DNA of 64,000 nt from the NCBI GenBank assembly GCA_037013685.1, contig CM072890.1:11919043-11983042 (forward strand), in the 5' to 3' direction. This DNA is from Acridotheres tristis (Eukaryota > Chordata > Aves > Passeriformes > Sturnidae). Under the pieces are notes generated by a model. It did not search any database, was not told where the DNA came from, and saw nothing but the letters and a program-made list of their open reading frames with translations. Shown piece after piece: positions 14,525 to 27,290 of the stretch (the first letter of the stretch is position 1; each line of letters opens with the position of its first letter). The position numbers were made by a program, and so were the translations under genes.

Positions 14525-14982
14525 CATCCTAAAGCAGCAAGATCCAGCTGCCACAGATACTGTTTTTTCTCCTCCAGAGAAATGTAACAGCCAGGTGTCT
14601 GCTACAGGTATTTTACATGCAATCTAGAAAAGGTATGTGGCTACTATTCTCTTTCTTTCAATTAGAAATTACTAATTACATCAAAGTGGCCCATCAGTAG
14701 TAGGATTACATGATTCATTGCTATACCTTCTGACTTCAAAGAATTAATTCCTACAAGAATTCAGAAACAGGAATTTAATATATTCGAAGTTCCCACTAAA
14801 ACAAAACACACTCCTGATAATCAAAGATTTTTATTTGACTTTCTTAAAAATATATTTTCCATTCTGTAAGAGCCACAGATGCCTTAAAATTGGTAAATGC
14901 ATGACAACATCCATTCATTTTTTCAACAGATTCAAGTGAATCAAAAAGAAATTTCTGTGACACTGCTTTGGAATCAAATTAA
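14525..14982 (+). CDS. Candidate last two exons with stop codon
   Basis: The first exon is 14525-14607 (acceptor atttcag, donor acag|gtattt, 27 codons, PAATDTVFSPPEKCNSQVSA). The second starts at 14930 after an excellent tract (cattcattttttcaacag) and is open for 16 codons to TAA at 14980. The phases agree (1 to 1). Of the three frames of the first exon only the one used is free of stops. A poly(A) signal lies 126 bases after the stop. The composition looks like a disordered protein tail. The product is unknown. Confidence 0.27.
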
Positions 14983-17900
14983 TTATGTCCATGTCCTAGG
15001 AAGCTTTGTCATCTAATTTGTGGCTGTAACTTCTAGGGGCTGTTGTCACTTGTAATATTTTCCTTTTAGAGTGGCGTAGGCTGCTTTCTATTCAGCAGAA
15101 AACAAGCAATAAAACTGTCAAAACAAATAGAACACAAAACCCAAAGAAGTTCTCCAAATAAGTGAGTTAAGAAGTCTGTTATCTAGTTTTTCAGAAAGTT
15201 AAAATGCATGAGAAACTTGCTTTTAATGTTTTAGTCCACTTTAAAAACAAATTGCAGGCCTGATGAAAGGGTCTCATTCTGCCAGAACACTCACATACAA
15301 ATCCCTCCTACTTTCCTTAGACAAATTTTTCCATAATGATATTTTCCAGTGTGGGTGAAGTAGATTAACAATTTGAGTGCAAATGAAATCCCCAGATTCT
15401 CTCTTGCTCCCCACGATATAAGCAGTGGCAATTCCTCCAGAATGGCATCTCTCATTTCTAAATCTCTCATTTCTAAAGTTACAAAAATCATCCCAATTAT
15501 AGGAAATAATTCTTCCTTTTCTCCTAGCATGTGGGGGAAAGCAATCACAGCTTGCAAGGAAATATCTATTGGTTTGCCTCGTTGAGTTTCTCCAATTTGA
15601 GTTTCATTTAATTTCCTATTAATACTCTGAAATGAACAAACAAAAAGAAGTAAAAACCCTTGTGTCCAGTTCTATAGTAACCCAATGGCTAAGGGATAGG
15701 TAACTGCCTACAACTCCTGTACATTAGCAGCTACACATAAAAAACAAGTGCTATCATAATTCAGAATTTGACAAAAAAGGAGTTTTAAATTAAGTCTGAA
15801 TAATGAGTTTTCTGTACGAAAACAAACAAATTTGAAGGCATGTTTGTCTTCAGTTTTAAGTGAAAATTTGTCAAGTAAATTACATATTTTTCCCTCAAAA
15901 AGACTTCATTTCTGAGTGTGGAAATATTCCCTGTGGTTAAATCTTATGTAGATTCTTTGGTTAAACCATGACTTGTGGATTTGATTGCCACATACCATCA
16001 TTTTTTAACAAACCCAGTCATTCCTAACAGGCTTTTGAAAATTTGTGTCAGATATTCGAAAGCCACAAATCAGAATCCAGTATTTTTAGGTGAATGAGAA
16101 GCCATGTTGTTATTAAACTTGAAAGGTACCAACATCTCTGAGCTTGACAGCATCCCAAGGAAGATATATTTCCTGCTGCTCCAGGAACATTAAGGTGATC
16201 CAAAGGTAAATCAGCAGTGACAGGTCAGTGACCATAGTGCACACTCAGCATCCTCAAGAGAGCTGTGTTTGTCTGCACATCTCAGGCTTTCCTTGTCTAA
16301 AGAGTTTTTCTATCCATAATTAACAGGAGGATTTGAGAACCATAAAGCATTTATTTGCAAGGTGTTTTCAAGCAAAATAAAGAGTAACTCACAAGTCACA
16401 CTGCGAGTGTAAATAGCTCCCTTTCTGTGACTGGACTGCAGGTTTTGGGCAGAGTGGTATATAAATTGCAGTCTCTGACACTTTAATGCTGCTGTAGCAG
16501 CTTCAAATCAATTATAGAAGAAGTAGAGATATACATTGCAAGATTGCAAAATATGCAAATCCAGCTCAGGAGTTTGTTGTTTCTCTTATCTCTAAAGAAT
16601 TTATATGCTCATAGTTCTACTGACAGAATAACCTCATATTTATACACATAAATACATATTGTACATTAGAGATAGCCTTATTTCTTTCTCTGGATTTTTT
16701 CATGAAGAATATTTGATTTCTTACGTACAGAGCTGAACAAAAGCAGAGGCTTCCTTACAGAGCTGAACAGAGGCTGTTCAGCTTCCTTAATAGATCTTTA
16801 ATGTTTTGGGATGGTTTTCTAAAAATAAAATATTAGCACCTAAATGTAGGCTGAAAGAAGTTAAGAAAACAATGTTGTTCCAAACTGCTTACTCCTTAAA
16901 CAATGTCTAATTTAAGAATAATGAAAAAGTCAATATTAGGATGCAGTCATGATTATTGTAATTTTCTTTCATGCCAGAACTCTTGGTTTACCCCTAAGCC
17001 TTACTAGCAGTGCCCATCTCTGCTTGAAGAACAGATTGCTCAGTATGTCATTAGGCAAGCAGTCAATGTCTTTCTGAGCCTGTGCATAAAGCCTTCAGTA
17101 ATTTTATCCAGTTTATTACCAGGTTGGAAGCTGTATTTCTAGGAAAGTTTGGCCAGAAACAGAAATGGTGTGATTGTCAGATATTTAACAGCTCTGACAC
17201 TGTCCACAGCATGTAAGTGATAGGAACATGAAAGATCCCATATTCTCAGGGGTTTGGTTCTCAGAAAATTGTTAAAGTGGACTTTCTCTGTAAACACAAA
17301 GCAAGCTCAGACTTGAGGAGAATTACCTCATGCTGAGTGCTGTATCTAGCAAAGTTATGTATGTACAGTTCACCACAGTGAAGTCAAGCTCACACACTTG
17401 GCTAAACTGAAGCCTAAGCCTAAACCAGCACCTCAGCAAGGAAAAAAACACATAGCAGAAGAAAGGGCAACCATAATGGATCTTTTTACACCCAGGAGAA
17501 AGGGAAAATACAAAAATCAGTACTCTTAAGTATCTGTAGAGAAAAAGAGGGTTGTATACAGTTCACAGAACAGATCTTTGGAGAAATGCCGCCCTCCATA
17601 GAACGTATCCCAGAACTGCCCATGATTCCACAGGACTCCCTCAGAAGAGATTCTGCATTGAGGGATGTGTAAGTCTTTAACTGGGCTTTTTGTGTTGATG
17701 AGAAGATACCTGGACACTACCACAAGATCAAAAAATTGTTCCAATGGAAGAAAAACTGGCAAGCAATGTGAACACCACATAAATGCAGAATCTTTTACAA
17801 TTTCTGTTTTCTAGCTAAAACAATTTGTCATGCTCTGGGTCAAAGCATGATGCAACCATTAAGAGCAGCTTGTATGTTTAATCAAGTCGAATTGCCAGCT

Positions 17901-19538
17901 GTCTTCACTGGGACTCCTCTGTGCTTAAAATTAAGGACATCTACAAATCTTGGAGAATAAAAAACTAACCTTTACTCCTTACGTGTTTTTTCAGTACCAC
18001 GATGGTTAAGCAGTTCACAGTTGTTGATGTTGTTAGCATTTGCCCCAAGACAGATCACTCATGACATGAGGCTTGATAATCCAGTTACAAACCCACCTTA
18101 TCACAATGAGATTCTGCCTGTCAGAGGGAGAGTTTTATATCAACACCTCAGCCCCCACTGGAACATTAGCCTGGCAATTCTGGACTCATGAAAAACTACA
18201 TTTTGAGGATTTGGTTATTTTTCTAAGGGACATTGCTGTAGAAAATCAACAAACAGTAGGACTAATATTAGAGCAGGATTAGTTTGAGCATCACATTTCA
18301 TTAAAATTCCAAACCCTAGCAACGTTTTCTTATGCAATACACTTACACTGATTCTGAGAACATTCTATTTTCAGAAGTCAGAAAGGAAAAAAAATCCTTG
18401 ACATTATTCCCTTAAAGGATTCATCTTGCTCTTATTCATTATTATTAGATCCTGAAAAAAGTAAAGGTATTACATTAGGTGACTTTAAAGGACCTAAAAT
18501 ACATCAGTAGTATTTTCTTCAAAGATGAGATTGAAAAAGTTACCATGATCATACCCACAAGAAAAAATGGTCTAACGCTAAAAAGTTACCAGTTAGAATT
18601 TTTACTTGTCTTTCTTCCTTTGATGTAAAGAAAAAAACCTTTTGAGATATGAATGTAGACTTAAAACCAGCAAAACTGCTTAAAAAAATATAGTGGAAGA
18701 CTTAACCTTTTGACTTCTGGCAAATGTCCCAAAACCTACTGAAAATGTTCAAGGTGATCCAGTGAAATGAGTTCAAAGAAACCCTGTCTCATGTGCAGCT
18801 AAGAGTTGAAAGAGCCCTTTAATTTGAAAGGCTTTCTCCATGCATTTCCATAGTCCTCCTCTTTCATCCTGTGACATTCCCTTCTTTCTCTCAAACTCAG
18901 TTATTTCTCCATCTTTGCTGCCTTTCAATGGAGCAATTCCTGATGGCCCTGTTAGTTCACTCCTTTCATTCCGAGGTGAGTCAATCCTTTCTCAGCTCAG
19001 AGTCCCAACAGTGAGCAGAGAAATCCTGCTCGGAGAAATGCTGTGTCAGCAGAGGCCGAGCCTACTGCTGGAACCTTGGAAATCATGAAAGAATACATGG
19101 AAAAGATGAAAGCAAATCACTGTCAACACCTCACACAACAATCGGCCGTATTTATAGCAATTGTGGCCACTGATTTGCATATTAAATATTCAAACTGCAA
19201 AAACGAAACACTGAGAAATTCTTAGAAGATATTTGGAAGCGATTTTTGATCAAGAATCTGTCATTTGGAAAAAACAAACTAAGCAGCTCTACTGAATATT
19301 GGACCTTACATTTGCTTAACAGTACTAAACTTATTTAGGTTATCACAGTCACGAGTGGTATCAGAAAAATTTACTCAAAGCCAAAAAATAATATTTAGGG
19401 AAATTAAACTGTCACCTGTGTCCATTATAATTATTAAAGTATTACAGTTATTGAATGGAGAGTAGTGTTTTGTGATGTTGCTACACTTAAAATTGGAAGT
19501 CTCTGGTGTTAGCTACTGTTTATCCTGGGTTTCCTGCT

Positions 19539-19612
19539 TAAAAACAAAAACAAAAACAAACACAAAACCCCAAACCAAAAACCACTAGCCAAAGCAAAAA
19601 AAAAAAAACCAA
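19539..19612. repeat. A-rich low-complexity tract
   Basis: The tract consists of repeated AAAAAC and AAACC-like words ending in a run of twelve A. It could be the tail of a retroposed element, but no body is recognisable upstream. Confidence 0.7.
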
Positions 19613-20523
19613 CACGTTTGTCCCAGTACAAGGGCACAAGAGCTTTTTACACTGAATTCAGTAGGAACATGCTACGGAAATAGAGTTCAAAAAGCAATAG
19701 AGTACTCTACAGAATTTATGAACATTAAGTGAAGAAACAACAGATTAGAAAAAAAGAGGTTATTTAAGAATAATCAAACACTAATAGCAGGGTTGGTGAT
19801 ATTTCTTATACTGTCAGCTACAAAAGCATTGAATCAGTTATCATAAGCTCAAAAGTACCTGAATAGATTCAACTATAATTGCTCTAGTTACCATTACTAC
19901 AGCTTTCATCTGGAGGTGCTTCAAGCTGGGCAGCTCCACACAGCATATAACCAATCTCTGGCCTTTGCTGAGATGGACAGAAGAGATTTTAACTCCACCA
20001 GCAAAATAATGAAATAAAAATATCGGAAGGAAAAGTATTTTAGAGGACACAGAATAAAGAAAATCAAGACTTCTCGTTCAAGTAGAATGAACCAAGTGTG
20101 AGGTTTAGGTCCTGTCAGATGCAGCCCCGTTCTGCATTTCCCCATCTATGGAACATGTCATGAAGGCCCTTCCAGAAACATCTGCAGAGAACAGGGGCAT
20201 CCCTGGAAACACAGCCACGGTTCTTTGCTGTGCACTGACTGCAAAGAATTCCAATTAGAATTACAGCTCATCAAGGCAGTGCCAGCAGGCTTCTGCCTGC
20301 TTAAGCCTTCAATTTTAATTGAAGTGCCTTTAGCTGGTGATAAAATCTGTCTTTTTAAACAGGCAAACTGCACAGTTCCTGTAGCAAGTTAAATTCAAGT
20401 TGGGTTTGCATTCAGGATAATTACATGGAGTTGGATCTAATTGATTTAGTTGAAACATGTATTTTACTCACCAAAGTGCTACAAAATGTAATTATGGTTT
20501 TTTCCATTTCTACTTCTCTCCCT

Positions 20524-20542
20524 TTTTTTTTTTTTTTTTTTT
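20524..20542. repeat. Poly(T) tract
   Basis: A run of 19 T. No retroposon body was recognised beside it. Confidence 0.9.
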
Positions 20543-20628
20543 GCCATCATGTTGTTCCTTTCAGAATAATTAATTTCTAAGGAATAAGGTTTGAGAGTTT
20601 TCTGGTTGAAAATCAAGGTTTTTCAGGG

Positions 20629-20646
20629 TTTCCATATATATGGAAA
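20629..20646. repeat. Perfect 18-bp palindrome
   Basis: TTTCCATATATATGGAAA equals its own reverse complement. The core CC(A/T)8GG resembles a CArG box but is two bases too long for the consensus CC(A/T)6GG, so regulatory meaning is doubtful. Confidence 0.8.
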
Positions 20647-23600
20647 ACTAGCTTAAAGACTACACTTATTTCACATGATCCATTTTGTACTGCCAAAACC
20701 ATTCAGAACCATGTGAAATTTTGAGAAATATAGTAATTTAAAAGACTATTATATTAAATAATATATAAAATAGGATATATTATGGTTTTTTAAAATATCA
20801 GTGATCATTGGAGTTTCTCCATCTTCCTATGCAATAAAAGAAGGAATGAGACAAATCGTATTTTTCAAAGATATTCACTAATTGAAATATGATTTTAAAA
20901 CAAGTTTTCTCAAAGAAAATCAGGACAGACTTTAGAAGTATGGAATAATCTCGTTATAATACACGTAGCAGTCATGTATAAACAGAAGTACAAGACAGTT
21001 TTTGTGGGGGAGTGAAAATAGTCCCGGCATTCTTTAGATCTCATCATATGAAAGAAATTACAAATATTAATGCAATAACATTCTTAATTACAGAGGTAGA
21101 ATGAGGGTACCTTCTAACAATTCGAGGCTGTTTTTATAGTTCCTTAGTGTGACTGGGACAATATGATAATATGACAATATGGTGAGAAAGAAATTATTGA
21201 TCTGCAGGTGCAAAAGCAATATTCAGGGTGAAAAAAGGATTTTTGAGATGTTCAGCAACAAAAGCTACACAAATGCAGCAAAAAATTGTTCTCTGAAATG
21301 TGTTACTCAAAACACTTATTCTCTGAAATGTGTATTTTATTAAAAGCGTTTTAAAATCAGATTTTTCTACCCAAAGTAATCATCAGTTGAAAGCAGGACA
21401 AATGCTCCATCTCCAAGAGTGCATTGTAACCTCCTCAGGACAGAGGTGTCTGGGGAGTGCCCAGGCAGAGCTCTGAGTGCACTGCACACGGGTCCATGTG
21501 CTCAGAAACACGGGCTCCTTTCCCAGTGTGCATGGCAGGTGACATCAGACCTTGCACCTGGGATTAGCCCCTGCAAGGAAAAAGCTGCACTGTTCATTGC
21601 AATGGTAAAAAACGAGCACAGCAGAGCACATTGCAAAGCTGCAATGCCATATAATCCATGATTGCAAAGCTTTTTTTCCTGACTATTTCCCCCACTTTGT
21701 TTTATGTTTGACTTTCCTTTTCCTAGCAGTTAACTTAGATGTTAATGGAAAACCCATTAAAAAAGCTGCTATCCTAGGAAGGAAAAAAATGAATGCAGTC
21801 CTGTGGAAAAGGAAGATTTACCAATCAATTTTTCAAGGAAAACTTCTTCTCTGACACGTAGCGACAAAGGAATGCAATTTTATTACTTGGCCAGATAGAT
21901 TTCTGTTCACTCTTAGCAAAAACCTTTTTTTATAACATTTATAAAACTTTATTACAGAGTTATGAGAATAAAATTGGATTTCATAACTCACATGAGATCT
22001 TGAGGGACCGGCATCTATAAGCTTTAAAATCATTATTAAACTTAATGTATCTATTCTACTAAAATGTGTTTTTCTTCTAATTTCTCTGAAAACTTTAACC
22101 ATATTATTTCAATCCTTGGACAGGTAACATTATCCTTGGCAATCATTTTAAAAGTTATTTCATTTTTTTTAATCCTATAATCAGTTGATAAGTTAGTTGG
22201 AATTTACAGGCATATTTTTTGTGCACAAATCAGGTTTGCAAGCAGATATCTAAATCTAGGTGGTACAAATATCTCCTCACAAGCAATTTCTGGAGAGTGT
22301 TCAAATCCTGTCTCCTTTGTTATGAAGTTCAATATAAAGAATTAAATTTTATATTCTAGAACACTTCTCTAAAAGACAAGATTGATTGTAATTCTAGATT
22401 TGAAAAGTGGAAGCAAATTAGCATGAACTATGTAATTTACCTGAGAATAAGAGTTTTACTTGTTAAACACAGCCTTCTTTGAAAAGTTAAGAAATGATAC
22501 AACATCATCTGCATCATATCCAAAATTACTTTTAGATTAGAGATGCTAGGCAAGATCCCCATCAGAGGTAAATTAGAAATGTTCCAGTTAAGTCACAGTC
22601 ACTATGACTTTAAACCCTGCAGTTGAAAACAAATCTGTTTATTTTTGGGGAGATTTCTGTATCATACAGATGCCAGGATCCATCAACTACATTATTCTGA
22701 AAGTTCTGCTCATCTCTGGGTTCTGTTGAGTAAGGCTGCACAAAGCTGTTAACAAGAGGGGAATATATAGATTTTTATCTCCAGAAACCATAGCTTAAAT
22801 AACCCACTCCCCCGTTTTAACCAGAAATTTAAAATTCAGAGTCAGGCTCACAGGAACAGAAAAAATTCTGGGTAGAGATTATTCAGATTAAAAAAATTAA
22901 AAATAAAATGAAAAAAGAAAAAAGGCATTCTGAAAAAGCCAAATAAGGGATCAGGAAGAATATTCTCTAACTCTTTTCCCTACTGTGTGAAAATATATAC
23001 TGAAGGAGAATATATCCAAAGACTAGACACAAGAATTTGGAACACCAAGACACACGTTCCTTATAGTTGTGGATGTCTGGATGCACCTGCCTGTAGCTGG
23101 TTTCAGGTAACAGCCCATTTCCCAGCTGCAGTTCAGCAGTCTTTACTTATTTAATATTTTTAGCACAATTGGCTACTCTTGTATTTCATTCTTTGATTGT
23201 AAGTTTTCTCAAACTCATCCATTGTCATGAGAAAACAATTTTCAACCTGTGACATGCTATGTCCTTACACTAAAGACCAAAGAGCCAGGACATACTGAGC
23301 AAATTTCACCACTGGGGATAACACACAGATATCCAAACCACGACTGAAATTGGGCAAGGTTAGAGATGAAATGGTGTCATACACATAAGGAATAAAACTT
23401 TCATGTAGTTTAATGCAGTTTTTAACTTAGGCTTGACAAAGCTTTTCCAAATACACAAAAGACCTGGCTGGAAGCTATGGTTCTCCAGCTTGTATTATTT
23501 AGTACGACTGAAGGAGGCATAACTCAATAGTCTAGACATGTATTTTAATTTAAATAGTTTTGATCTTATTATTTGAAATTTTGGTTAAAGTTTTTAGGGT

Positions 23601-26600
23601 ATATTAGGGAGAAAAAAATTATCAAAAAGGAACAAATAGGATGTTCTTAAAAGTCACTTTGATTCTATGTTAGATCTCATTATTAAAAGTATAAAAGAGA
23701 AATCATTTTCCAGAGAAAAAAGCTCAATCTGATGCCCACAGTGTTCTATTACAGAGACAGCAGCAAGTGGACAATGATTCGTCTCTGATCTTCATATTAT
23801 TTTAAGATAATTGAAGTTGATGGGGTTATTCTAATGTAACTGAGAGTGAGGCCAGGACTTTTGAAATATCTATTTAAAAATCATGACAGTAGTTTAAAGA
23901 ACAGGAGTTTCTGTAATGACACATAATTTTGATTATTCCAGAATTGGAACCTCCTGACAGTCAAGAGATTTATTGCCATTTCCCGGGCATAAACCAGTAA
24001 ACGTGGTATAGACGTGGCAGGAGGAGATGTGGCTCCTCATTGTCCCTCAACCTTTTTAAAACACAGTTATGGTGTGGAGATTTCTACTCACTGCAGTGTA
24101 GTTTTCCTGCACATAAACATTTACACTAAGCTATATAAAAGTGATTTCTGTACAGAGAACAGGAGTCACCCACACATATCAAACAACCTTCAAAGAAAAG
24201 GATGTGCAAACATTAGAGTCAGTCAGTGTCCCCCCTGAGGAGTGGGCAGTGGGGACCTGGGCACAGTCATGGGGCATCCTCCATGAGTTTTGTTTACATC
24301 AGCTAACTGGATGTGCTTGAGACAATGACTGCCCCAGAAAGAAAATGAGACTATATGGCTTGTTGTCAGTGAAGTTAAATTATGAAGCTGCTTAAAAGCT
24401 TTCCTGAATCACAGTCTTATAGCTTTTATTTTCCTGGGGTGTAATAATTGAATAGTATCATTGTTTAGTGATTTTTTTTCCCAAATAACTGTAAATAATA
24501 GTACTGTTTAATGGCAAAGAACAATGAAATCTGTCCTTCATAATGTTCTTCACAGATTTGACTTTTCTTTCTAGAAGCAGATATATTTAAATCAAGAGAA
24601 GCACTAGTGCACTTTCTCCTTTGAGCAAGGCTTTCAAGAATAAAGCAATTATCAATAGCAGCATGCTTTTTGGATTGAGAAATAATTTAATATCTTGAAA
24701 TGTGCTATTTTTGTTTGTTTACCATCTGACACCTAGAATTACTGCAGGGTCTATAAACAGTAACTTCTTGTTTTTAAAAGTGTTAAACAAGAAAGACTAT
24801 ATGTGGTTGGTGTCTTTGGCAAAAAATTCAATTCTCTCTTTTTCTGTCTTGATTACATGATTATTAATTCCAGCAATAACTAAATCTGGCATAGATGTAG
24901 CATATATTTCTGTACTATTGTTGGTTTATGTATTCTTTTCTACACAAACTTCTTAGTTTGGCAGAATCTCCACTGGAGTTTTATTTGTAGATCTTGACTC
25001 CTTTGGATACACTGGATTCATGCACCATCTCAAATGGAAAGAAACAGGCCAGGCCATAAGATGCCATGGCTTTTTCTCTGGCCTAAATCATAAAAATTAC
25101 TCATTTACTAGGTTTAAGCAGAAATAGAACTTTTCTTCATAGTTCCAGCTACTCTGATATAGTGTCTGATCCCATACATCTTTAAAAACAGCCCCTTAAC
25201 ATATTATCATGTTTAGTACCTCTCTACATAACAGAGATTCTAACTGTTCTTTGGTTCATACAGTAGCTTTTATTAAACCATAGCTTATTAGTAGTTTCAT
25301 TAAAGTGGAACAACTGCTTTGAAGTTTATATCAAAACTTGTTTCTGATAATAAATTTAACTTTCTTTGTAGGAAGACGGGAATGCTCTCAATCCTAGGTA
25401 CCAACAAAAGGAGGGGAATTTTACCAGTTCCTTCTGAGATTTTTGCTACTTCTTTTATGGTAATGATGCACGAATAAACAGAGATTATTTCCTATCTTTT
25501 CCATTGCAATCTTCAGAGATTCTATCATGCAGCAGCTTGCAGGAGCAGACTCAGGAAGAAGGCCCCAAGATATGAAAGGTTAAGAAATTCTTTTTTGTAA
25601 AAAAACAAAAGACTGGTAGGCTTCAAGCTGGTTTTATATTGATCATAACACTTGCAAGATTTTCTATGGCATATTAAAAGCTACAACTGTTATTAGGAAG
25701 ACAGGCAATGCACTATTGCATTTCTGAAATACATATCAAAGGAAAGTACAACAGAATACAAGCATACATATATATTCTAAAATATAAGTGTCGGGAAATA
25801 GTACTTGCTACTCTAATATTTCATCTCTGCAACAACACACAAAAAATACCAAGAATGCTTAGGGACCCTAAGCCCAACAACAGGACTCTTTTTGTTCAGA
25901 GTCCTTAAAATACAGAATAATGATCATTACAGATTTTTGCCTTGTCCTGACATCTAAAACCCTCACAGAAAACACACCAGAGCAGCCTATAATGATAGCA
26001 CAGAGAATGGACACTTTTATAACCAAAAAGAAGGTACTGTTAGGAGCCAACACATTATCTTTTTTTTTTTTTAATTGCCATACGTTGAATAGGGAGGCTG
26101 TGCCATGTATGTCTGCATCCTCCACAAGATTGATGCAGCACTGAAAAAGCCATTCAGACTTAATTATTCCCATTTTACTGTTGCAGTAAGTGTGCTCCAA
26201 CTGATACCACAGCCCAAGAGCACCGAGGGCTGCGACACACAAGGCACAGCCCTGCAGGGCCCCCATTGCAGTCCAGAAGCTGGGTGCATGCTGTAACGCT
26301 GCTAAAGGAGGTGATCACATTAATTGCATTAATTGTGCTCTGTAACCCCTGTATTATCGCTGTCCCTTCTCTCTCCCTGCTCTCGCTCCAGTTCTGGATC
26401 CTCTCCACCCGTGCCACCACTGCCGGGCAGCTTTCTCCTCTTTAAATCGTTTTTATCGCCACCCCTCTCTATGTCTTCGGTGTCGGTCTACGAGCAGCCA
26501 GAGCAATTGAGCAGATGCGGGCCAGTGAGCACGGTCACTTTTAGCAAAAGGACAATTTCTCATCCCCTCAAATCTGCTCTCGCAGGATGTTCTGTTGGAC

Positions 26601-26794
26601 CGTCTGGCGATGGGAAGGCCCCATGAATTCAGAACACCACTCTGTAATTTCAAGGCCCCCTCCAGGCCTTTTCCCTTCCCTCTGGAAAGGTCTGGAAACG
26701 CTCTCCATCGCTCGGGACCCTCCTTTGCCGCCCGCTTCATCCATTTTAACCACGGGCAGGGCCCGCCCCTCATGAGGGACGAGGCGCTCCACCG

Positions 26795-26809
26795 CCGCCA
26801 GGTGGCGCC
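26795..26809 (+). promoter_or_regulatory. CTCF-like binding site
   Basis: ccgccaggtggcgcc fits the CTCF core (CCASYAGRKGGC) with one departure, and sits in the densest CpG part of the island. It is a motif match only. CpGs inside it would make binding methylation-sensitive. Confidence 0.45.
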
Positions 26810-26890
26810 TGAGCGCCGCCCCCGCCGCGCCCGTGCGCGCTGGGCGGGGCGACCCCGCGGGCCGGGTCTGACCCTGGGAGGGGCCGGGCT

Positions 26891-27290
26891 GGGAGACGGG
26901 GCTGAGGGCCGGGAGTGGGGGACGGGAATGGGAGACGGGGCTGAGGGACGGGAGTGGGGGACGGGAATGGGAGACGGGGCTGAGGGCCGGGAGTGGGGGA
27001 CGGGACGGGGATGGGAGACGGGACTGAGGGACCGGACTGAGGGACGGGGACGGGGATGGGGATGGGAGATGGGACTCGGGGATAGGACAGGGCTCAGGGA
27101 CGGGACGGGACTGAGGGGCTGGGCTGAGGGATGGGACGGGGATGGGAGACGGGACTGAGGGACGGGGACGGGGATGGGAGATGGGACTCAGGGATGGGAC
27201 AGGGCTCAGGGACGGGACGGGGCTGAGGGATGGGACGGGGATGGAAGACGGGACTCAGGGATAGGACAGGGCGGCCAGGCCGGGCTGAGG
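26891..27290. repeat. G-rich minisatellite, 39-bp units then degenerate
   Basis: Three near-identical 39-bp units start at 26891, 26930 and 26969 (gggagacggggctgaggg...). They are followed by about 280 bases of shuffled words such as gggacgggg, atgggagac and actgaggga. The + strand is strongly G-rich with dense GGG runs, so it has high potential for G-quadruplexes and R-loops. Because 39 is a multiple of three, a 187-codon frame (26595-27158, Gly/Asp/Glu/Arg-rich) stays open. I treat that frame as an artefact. Confidence 0.92.

Larger units (their letters stand above)
961..15113 (+). other. Candidate multi-exon gene, 3' part (hypothesis)
   Basis: Splice-site and reading-frame reading by eye gives a phase-compatible set. 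961-1043 (phase 0 to 2), 7513-7645 (2 to 0), 8135-8184 (0 to 2, weak donor), 8797-8886 (2 to 2), 10384-10557 (2 to 2; the better-looking acceptor at 10404 would instead need phase 1), 14525-14607 (2 to 1), and a terminal exon from 14930 with TAA at 14980-14982. An AATAAA at 15108-15113 follows the stop. The predicted product is hydrophilic and Ser/Lys/Asn-rich near its end (for example SATDSSESKRNFCDTALESN). I recognise no family. What is seen is splice-like sites and open frames. That they form a gene is inference, and the frame compatibility was found by choosing among many possible sites, so chance is a serious alternative. The LTR at 9815-10186 would lie in an intron. Confidence 0.22.
10187..26379. 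other. AT-rich unique DNA, essentially no repeats
   Basis: Except for the candidate exons at 10384-10557 and 14525-14982, this 16 kb holds no element I can name. It contains low-complexity tracts (listed separately) and several short direct duplications, such as ttctctgaaatgtgt twice near 21289-21332 and cagagctgaaca twice near 16728-16770. Splice-like sites at 25376 and 25517 (+) flank short open pieces that connect to nothing. Such quiet unique DNA is where conserved non-coding elements often sit, but that cannot be judged from one sequence. Confidence 0.55.

Noticed and set aside
15070..15161. Exon-like stretch open in two frames with a GTGAGT donor
   Set aside because: It contains the AATAAA after the candidate stop at 14980, and the frame that fits the upstream exon ends in TAA exactly at the donor. 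Reading it as a 3' UTR is simpler.
25376..25572. Two short splice-bounded open pieces on the + strand
   Set aside because: They are very short, have weak donors (gtacca, gttaag), and have no partner exons in compatible phase.
26595..27158. 187-codon Gly/Arg/Asp-rich open frame in the CpG island
   Set aside because: It is produced by the G-rich 39-bp repeat, which has almost no stop codons on this strand. There is no domain outside the repeat.
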